Of a stretch of 64,000 nucleotides of DNA, positions 59,630 through 64,000 are shown piece by piece (position 1 is the stretch's first letter; each line of letters starts with the position of its first letter). The position numbers and the translations under genes were made by a program. The DNA is from Mangrovimicrobium sp033283385. Its GTDB lineage: Bacteria > Pseudomonadota > Gammaproteobacteria > Pseudomonadales > Halieaceae. The stretch is taken from positions 124,001-188,000 of the forward strand of contig JAWMQQ010000003.1 of NCBI GenBank assembly GCA_033283385.1, given 5' to 3'. The notes below the pieces were generated by a model. It was given only the letters and a program-made list of their open reading frames with translations. It was not told where the DNA came from and made no database searches.

Positions 59630-59710
59630 CCGGGGCATTCCCGCGACGGCTCCGCCACGGAACAGATATTGCATTCATCCAGTGCACACCGTAGCGCTAC
59701 GGAGCAGCCC

Positions 59711-60808
59711 ATGCCCGAAATCACCCTCGGCGCAGTGACAGTGCCGACCTGGACCCTGCTGGTCGCCGGCGCGATTGCATCAGTTTGCATCATGCTGCTG
59801 CTCAAGCGCTTCATCCTGGTGCGCCTGCGCCGGGTCACCGACCACAGCGCGTTCCGCCATGACTCGCTGCTGCTGGGCGCGGCCAACCTACCCCTGACCA
59901 TCGCCATCGTGGTGCTCAACCTGTGGCTGCTGGATTACGCCCTGCGCCAGTTCGGCATCCGCGAAAGCGCGCTCAACGGCAATTCCGCGCTGGTCGCGCA
60001 GCTCCTGCTGATCGTCGCCATCCTGCTGTTCGCCGACCGCTTCTGTGTCGGCCTGTTGCAGCTGCACGCCGAGCGCTCCGACAGCCTGCGCAGCAGCCGC
60101 GGCATCCTGGTGGGTATCGCCCGCGGGCTGGTGCTGGGCATCGGCCTGTTGATGATCCTCGGCACGCTGGGGATATCCATCACCCCCATCGTCGCCTCCC
60201 TGGGCATCAGCTCGCTGGCGGTCGCCCTCGCCCTGCAGCCGACCCTGGGCAATTTTTTCTCCGGGGTTCAACTGGTGATCGACAAGCCCGTACGGGTGGG
60301 CGACTTCATCGAGCTGGAATCCGGCGAGCAGGGTTTCGTCGAGCGCATCGGCTGGCGCTCCACCTGGATTCGCATGTTGCCCAACAACACCATCATCATG
60401 CCCAACAGCGTGCTCTCGGAGTCCAGGATCATCAACTACTTCTACCCGGCGCCGGAGCTGTCCGTGCCGGTGGACGTGGGCGTGCATTACAGCTCGGACC
60501 TGGAACACGTCGAGCGGGTGACCCTGGAGGTGGCTCGGCAAGTACTGCAGGAGCACGAGTGGGGCGTGGGTGACTACGATACCTTCGTGGTCTTCCACAC
60601 CTTCGACAGCTCCAGCATCAACTTCACCGTGATGCTGCGCGCGCAGGAGTACTACAAGCGCTTCTGGGTGAAGTCCGCCTTCATCAAGGCCCTGCACCGG
60701 CGCTACGCCGAGGAGGGCATTGTGATACCGTTCCCCATCCGCGCGCTGAACACCAGCCAGGAAGGCGCGCAACTCGCGGTTGCCAGCCCCGCAGCTGGCG
60801 AGCCCTGA
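59711..60808 (+). CDS. MscS-family mechanosensitive channel, 365 aa
   Basis: This is an inner-membrane mechanosensitive channel that opens on hypo-osmotic stress. Four to five hydrophobic segments (about 10-155) lead into the pore helix and MscS beta domain: ALQPTLGNFFSGVQLVIDKPVRVGDFIEL, EQGFVERIGWRSTWIRMLPNNTIIMPNSVL and the cytoplasmic C-domain VPVDVGVHYSSDLEHVERVTLEVA. ATG at 59711 has GGAG six bases upstream; the longer frame is not needed. It follows the coiled-coil membrane gene and precedes the SDR gene, whose ATG lies 13 bases after its stop. Confidence 0.93.
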   Translation: MPEITLGAVTVPTWTLLVAGAIASVCIMLLLKRFILVRLRRVTDHSAFRHDSLLLGAANLPLTIAIVVLNLWLLDYALRQFGIRESALNGNSALVAQLLLIVAILLFADRFCVGLLQLHAERSDSLRSSRGILVGIARGLVLGIGLLMILGTLGISITPIVASLGISSLAVALALQPTLGNFFSGVQLVIDKPVRVGDFIELESGEQGFVERIGWRSTWIRMLPNNTIIMPNSVLSESRIINYFYPAPELSVPVDVGVHYSSDLEHVERVTLEVARQVLQEHEWGVGDYDTFVVFHTFDSSSINFTVMLRAQEYYKRFWVKSAFIKALHRRYAEEGIVIPFPIRALNTSQEGAQLAVASPAAGEP

Positions 60809-60821
60809 CAGGGGAGACACC

Positions 60822-61664
60822 ATGCGCAAACTCGTCATCCTGATTACCGGCTGTTCCAGCGGTATCGGCGCCGCCATGGCGCGATCTTTCCACGCCCGCG
60901 GGCACCGCGTGTTCGCCAGCGCCCGCCGCCCGGACAGCCTAGCGGGGCTCGCCGATTCCGGCATCGAGACCCTCGCGCTGGATGTCAACGACGAGGAGTC
61001 CGTGCGGCAGGCCATCGCGCAGCTGGCGGAGCGTGCCGGGCGTATCGACATGCTGGTGAACAACGCCGGCCTGTCCCGGGTCGGTGCTGCGATCGACCTG
61101 CGCCGGGAAGACCTGCGCCAGCAGTTCGAGACCAACGTCATCGCGCCGGTGGCGCTGACCCGGGCGGCAATGCCGCTGCTGCGCAATGCCGTGGCGGAAG
61201 GCGGCGAGGCACGCGTGGTCAACATCGGCAGTATCGTCGGCCTGTTCACCACGCCGTTTGCCGGCGCCTACTGCGCCAGCAAGGCGGCGCTGCACGCGCT
61301 GTCGGACGCCATGCGCATGGAACTGGCGCCGTTCGGCATCCGGGTAATCACGGTGCAGCCCGGCGGCGTGCTCTCTTCTTTCGGCGACAATGCCGAGGCG
61401 GGCATACGATTGCCTCAGGATTCGCTGTTCCAGCCGGTATCAGCCAGCATCCACGCACGCGCCCAGGCCGGCCAGCAAAACGCCACACCGGTGGCAGCGT
61501 TCGTGGAACCCGTTGTGGGGAGATTGTTGAGCGCCGCGCCGCCGGCGGTAATGCGCGGCGGGCGCGGCAGTTTCAGCCTTGTCTGGTTGCGGCGGCTGCT
61601 ACCGACCAGGCTGTTCGATGCGGTGATGTCGCGGAAATTCGGGCTGGCGGATTTCAGGCCCTAG
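60822..61664 (+). CDS. SDR-family oxidoreductase, 280 aa
   Basis: This is a classical NAD(P)-dependent short-chain dehydrogenase. The cofactor motif is TGCSSGIGAAMA, the Asp/Arg pocket region gives ARRPDS (NADP-type), and the structural motif is NNAGLS. The active-site Ser is in IVNIGSIVG and YxxxK is in AYCASKAAL. The C-terminal 100 residues (QPGGVLSSFGDNAEAG, then LVWLRRLLPTRLFDAVMSRKFGL) resemble the family's 'VDH' subgroup. A GGGGAG ribosome site precedes ATG 60822. It converges on the fatty-acid-hydroxylase gene with a four-base overlap (61661-61664). The substrate is unknown. Confidence 0.9.
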   Translation: MRKLVILITGCSSGIGAAMARSFHARGHRVFASARRPDSLAGLADSGIETLALDVNDEESVRQAIAQLAERAGRIDMLVNNAGLSRVGAAIDLRREDLRQQFETNVIAPVALTRAAMPLLRNAVAEGGEARVVNIGSIVGLFTTPFAGAYCASKAALHALSDAMRMELAPFGIRVITVQPGGVLSSFGDNAEAGIRLPQDSLFQPVSASIHARAQAGQQNATPVAAFVEPVVGRLLSAAPPAVMRGGRGSFSLVWLRRLLPTRLFDAVMSRKFGLADFRP

Positions 61665-62506
61665 TCGGCGCGCGCCTGTTGCTGCCCTACGCCCCTGCCG
61701 GCGGTGAACGGCGCGACAAGCATGTGATCGAGCCGCGAGTCGACCGGCTCGCGCTGGTATTCCAGGCCCAGTTCCATGCTCTCCTGCTCGTCATAGGGCC
61801 GCCTGCTCGCCGTGCCGAACAGGTAGTCGAACCAGGGCAGGACGCCACCGTAGTTGCTGTCGGTGAACTCGCGCTGCGAGCAGTGGTGCAGGCGGTGGAA
61901 GTCCGGCGTCACCAGCACCGGGCGCAGGGCCTGGTCCAGCCAGCCGGGCAGGCGGATGTTGCTATGGGTGAATACCGCCATGCCAATCTCACAGACCTTG
62001 TAGGCCATCACCGCTTCTACCGGCGCGCCCAGCAGCAATACCAGCGGGGTCATCACAGGCAGTGTGATGAACGGTTCCAGCGGGTGGTGGCGGTAACTGG
62101 TGGAAACGTCGACATCGACGTCGGTGTGGTGGATTGCGTGGATCGGCCAGAGCAGGGGGATACTGTGATAGGCGCGGTGTATGCCGTAGTTGGCCAACTC
62201 CGCGACCAGCAGGAGCACAATGAAAGACACCACTGGCCCGGCGCCCACAGCCGGCAGCAGGCCGATGCCGCGCGCGACGCCCAACTGCGCGATGTACACC
62301 ACCAGCAGCGCGCTGATGACGGTCATCAGGTACCAGGTGAGCAGCGCCAGCGAGAAGTTGTTGGTCCAGCGCCACAGCAGCGAGCGCTGCATCTCGCGCC
62401 GCGGGAAGAAGGATTCCAGCGCCATGCAGACGGCCATGGCGCCGAAGGTGAAAACGTAGAGAATCTGCGTCCAGTCCACCCGGCCGATGACGATGTCGTT
62501 CTCCAA
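61661..62506 (-). CDS. Fatty acid hydroxylase/sterol desaturase family protein, 281 aa
   Basis: This is an integral-membrane di-iron oxygenase of the fatty acid hydroxylase/sterol desaturase family. It has about four transmembrane segments and histidine boxes: HRAYH, HAIHHTD, SYRHHPLE and FHRLHHCSQREFTDSNYGG. These bind two irons that hydroxylate or desaturate membrane lipids or sterols. ATG at 62506 is the start. Its divergent neighbour is the second midcut-by-XrtH gene (95 bases between starts) and its 3' end overlaps the SDR gene. The substrate is unknown; hopanoid or fatty acid modification is the usual guess. Confidence 0.9.
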   Translation of the reverse strand: MENDIVIGRVDWTQILYVFTFGAMAVCMALESFFPRREMQRSLLWRWTNNFSLALLTWYLMTVISALLVVYIAQLGVARGIGLLPAVGAGPVVSFIVLLLVAELANYGIHRAYHSIPLLWPIHAIHHTDVDVDVSTSYRHHPLEPFITLPVMTPLVLLLGAPVEAVMAYKVCEIGMAVFTHSNIRLPGWLDQALRPVLVTPDFHRLHHCSQREFTDSNYGGVLPWFDYLFGTASRRPYDEQESMELGLEYQREPVDSRLDHMLVAPFTAGRGVGQQQARAD

Positions 62507-62601
62507 TGATCCCCAGCCTCCAGGCTCGCCTTGCGTTGTTGGGCCATTGTAGCTGTTATATAGTGGCCGACATAGACAACAACACAGGGGCGGGGCAATC
62601 C

Positions 62602-63153
62602 ATGGGGTACGGACGCATATTTAGGGCTTCGCTGCTCACGCCACTCCTGGCACTGGGTAGCTCCCTCGCCCAGGCCTCCGCGGCGGGTATTGGTACTTTC
62701 AGCTTTACGCCCATCCTGCCGCCATCCAGCCCGGTCACAGAGGCGATTCCCACGCTGGGCGACGCGGCACTGATCGCACTGGGGCTGCTGCTGATCGTTA
62801 TCGCGGTGCGTATGCTGCGCACCAGGGAAGGCCAGCAGCGGATGCTGTGTATCGCCGTCCTCGGTGGCGGCATTACCCTTGGCCTGGTCGGCGCCGGCCG
62901 GGCCTCCGCGCTTGTCCTGACGAGTTTTGTCTTCGGTGCAGACCCCGGCAACTACGATTGCGCGGGCATCACGGACCAGCCGTTCTCGATTATCAGCGTC
63001 ACCCAGACAGTCACCAACAATTGCACGGTTTCCGGCAAGATCACCACGAGTTATGTCGGTCCGCCCGGATGCTCACTGACCGGAAGCGACTGCGATGTGC
63101 TCGCCCCCGGGGCCAGCTGCACACTGCCCCAGGAATCCTGCGTACCGCCGTAG
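62602..63153 (+). CDS. Midcut-by-XrtH family protein 2, 183 aa
   Basis: This exported protein has the same plan as the gene at 36389. A signal peptide of about 27 residues (ending ASA-AG) precedes a short mature segment and an internal sorting signal, AIPTLGDAALIALGLLLIVIAVRMLRTR. It has the exact IPTL at about residues 49-52, a helix and basic residues. A second helix (about 82-100) and a 75-residue C-terminal domain with six Cys (DCAG, NCTVSG, GCSLTGSDCDV, SCTLPQESC) follow. Cleavage in the middle would release the Cys-rich domain. ATG at 62602 is used; the longer open frame has no signal logic. Exosortase H substrates in the window number three. Confidence 0.85.
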   Translation: MGYGRIFRASLLTPLLALGSSLAQASAAGIGTFSFTPILPPSSPVTEAIPTLGDAALIALGLLLIVIAVRMLRTREGQQRMLCIAVLGGGITLGLVGAGRASALVLTSFVFGADPGNYDCAGITDQPFSIISVTQTVTNNCTVSGKITTSYVGPPGCSLTGSDCDVLAPGASCTLPQESCVPP

Positions 63154-63204
63154 CGGTGCGGCATTCGCCTGCTCCGGGCGCTGTACTACAGGTTCAGTGG
63201 CCGC

Positions 63205-63783
63205 TCAGCTTTGTTCGTGGAGCTTCTGCACCGCTTCCAGCGATTGCTTTACGTTTTCCGCCGGTGAGACATCGCCGATGGTCTGCGCCACCTTGCCGTC
63301 CGGCGTCACGATAAAGGTCACACGCTCGGCAAAACCGTGGTCGATCTTCACCCCGCGGGTGTCCTTGATGCTGACGGGGAGATTGCGCACGCTGAGATCG
63401 TAGGATTTGGTGATGGCGCCCTCCGGGTCGGAGGCGACGGCCAGTTTGCCGGCGCAGTAGTCAGGATCCGCGGAAAAGTCGTTGAGGCGCTCGATACTGT
63501 CCAGCGAAACCCCGACCACGCTGGCGCCGGCCGCCTTGAAGGCGTCCATGTTCTGGGAGAACTCGTGCGCCTGGATATTGCAGCCGCCGGTGTAGGCGGA
63601 AGGATAAAAATAGACGACCACAGGCCCGTTCTTCAGCGCGTCCGCCAGCGAGAAATCGAACGCCTTGCCGTCCAGCGAGGCGGGCGCCTTGAACAGGGGC
63701 GCACTGTCGCCGGCCTTCAGGGCTGCCTGTGCGGTAATCGACCAGGCGAACAGGGCAAGCAGACAAAGGGAGAGACGTTTCAT
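63205..63783 (-). CDS. Secreted peroxiredoxin (BCP/AhpC-TSA-like), 192 aa
   Basis: This is an exported thiol peroxidase that reduces hydrogen or organic peroxides in the envelope. The signal peptide (about 1-20, ending AQA-AL) is followed by GDSAPLFKAPASLDGKAF. The peroxidatic site is FYPSAYTGGCNIQAHEF, with Cys68 in a T-x-x-C context. A second Cys in DYCAGKLAVASD (about 112) may resolve the disulfide. VSLDSIERLNDFSADP and HGFAERVTFIVTPDGKVAQTI are typical of the AhpC/TSA fold. ATG at 63783 is used. It is convergent with the midcut gene. Confidence 0.88.
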   Translation of the reverse strand: MKRLSLCLLALFAWSITAQAALKAGDSAPLFKAPASLDGKAFDFSLADALKNGPVVVYFYPSAYTGGCNIQAHEFSQNMDAFKAAGASVVGVSLDSIERLNDFSADPDYCAGKLAVASDPEGAITKSYDLSVRNLPVSIKDTRGVKIDHGFAERVTFIVTPDGKVAQTIGDVSPAENVKQSLEAVQKLHEQS

Positions 63784-63853
63784 GATGGACCATCCTGCTG
63801 TGGGTATGGGCGGGTGAGCCAGTGTGAACGCTATTTGCGAGGGGTTCAACAGC

Positions 63854-64000
63854 ATGACTTCATGGCTACGAGCAGACGGCCTGGCCTGGCGCCTCCTGCA
63901 GCCCTTCGGGGTGGAACTGGATGCCGACCTGTGCGCACCCTTGTCCCCCGCGGCCGGCCGGCGCCTGGTCAGCCTGTTGCGGGACCACGCCCTGCTGGTA
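63854..64000 (+). CDS. Partial 5' end of a possible TauD/TfdA-like dioxygenase
   Basis: An ATG at 63854 opens a frame that continues to the right edge (49 codons, no stop). The product, with FGVELDADLCAPLSPAAGRRLVSLLRDHALLV, has the F-G-x-E-v-x-x-D-l ... LR-x-h-x-lLV layout of the N-terminal domain of TauD/TfdA enzymes, where a helix precedes the first beta strand. The iron ligands would be outside the window. It is divergent from the peroxiredoxin gene with 70 bases between starts. The assignment rests on this short segment only. Confidence 0.5.
   Translation, partial: MTSWLRADGLAWRLLQPFGVELDADLCAPLSPAAGRRLVSLLRDHALLV

Overview
This GC-rich, densely coding window looks like part of a chromosome from an aerobic, probably marine, gammaproteobacterium. 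A lineage near Halieaceae/Cellvibrionales is my inference, not a search result. The pointers are a RIO1-type kinase of the kind annotated in pseudomonads, proteins with IPTL-type exosortase (XrtH) sorting signals, multiheme and monoheme cytochromes c, several TauD/TfdA-like oxygenases, a TolB/TPR membrane protein and REP-like palindromes. I saw no phage, plasmid, insertion-sequence, CRISPR or rRNA features. There is one tRNA, tRNA-Pro(CGG).

Layout. 1-8.2 kb: the start of a peptidoglycan transglycosylase-like gene (running off the left edge), a MaoC-like hydratase with an MFS transporter, an AsmA-family protein, a CBS protein translationally coupled to an ArsB/NhaD-type transporter, and a TauD-like oxygenase. 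8.2-19.1 kb: tRNA-Pro, a nine-heme lipoprotein cytochrome behind what looks like a textbook class II FNR/Anr promoter, a TolB/TPR protein, a GH3 glucosidase lipoprotein, a small cytochrome c, an amidohydrolase, two envelope proteins sharing a C-terminal module, an 11-mer-repeat (LEA-like) secreted protein and a VOC protein. 19.4-34.5 kb: a surface-glycan locus in three transcription blocks. These are a Wzm/Wzt-type ABC exporter, an asparagine-synthase-like amidotransferase and a sulfotransferase-glycosyltransferase fusion (+); then a second amidotransferase, two tandem sugar epimerases, a methyltransferase and a GT4 glycosyltransferase (-); then an orphan protein, a second glycosyltransferase and a PKHD-type hydroxylase (+).

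34.6-51.9 kb: a glycine-rich IPTL-CTERM protein, a 'midcut-by-XrtH' protein, a MOSC protein, an ABC exporter, methyltransferase and S9 peptidase genes, an FG-GAP/VCBS protein, a PHB-depolymerase-like lipoprotein, a RIO1 kinase, a second TauD-like oxygenase, a PrsW-like protease, a REP-like cluster and a 991-residue HELVH metalloprotease/outer-membrane barrel protein. 52-56.6 kb: the most unusual unit, a minus-strand gene train ending in a strong terminator. In transcription order it encodes a GAF-SpoIIE phosphatase, an RsbW-like kinase, an STAS antagonist, an ECF sigma factor, its membrane anti-sigma, and a membrane-anchored protein made of 29 tandem nonapeptide repeats. It pairs a partner-switching module with an ECF module and a repetitive envelope protein as the likely output. 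Two nearby upstream regions carry phased CCACGC repeats with the same 11-12 bp spacing.

56.7-64 kb: a TPR secreted protein, a SnoaL-like protein, a small secreted protein with a duplicated Cys-framed motif, a coiled-coil membrane protein, an MscS channel, an SDR, a fatty-acid-hydroxylase/sterol-desaturase family protein, a second midcut-by-XrtH protein, a peroxiredoxin and the start of a possible third TauD-like gene. Start codons were re-chosen from ribosome binding sites, overlaps and signal peptides wherever the longest open frame was implausible.
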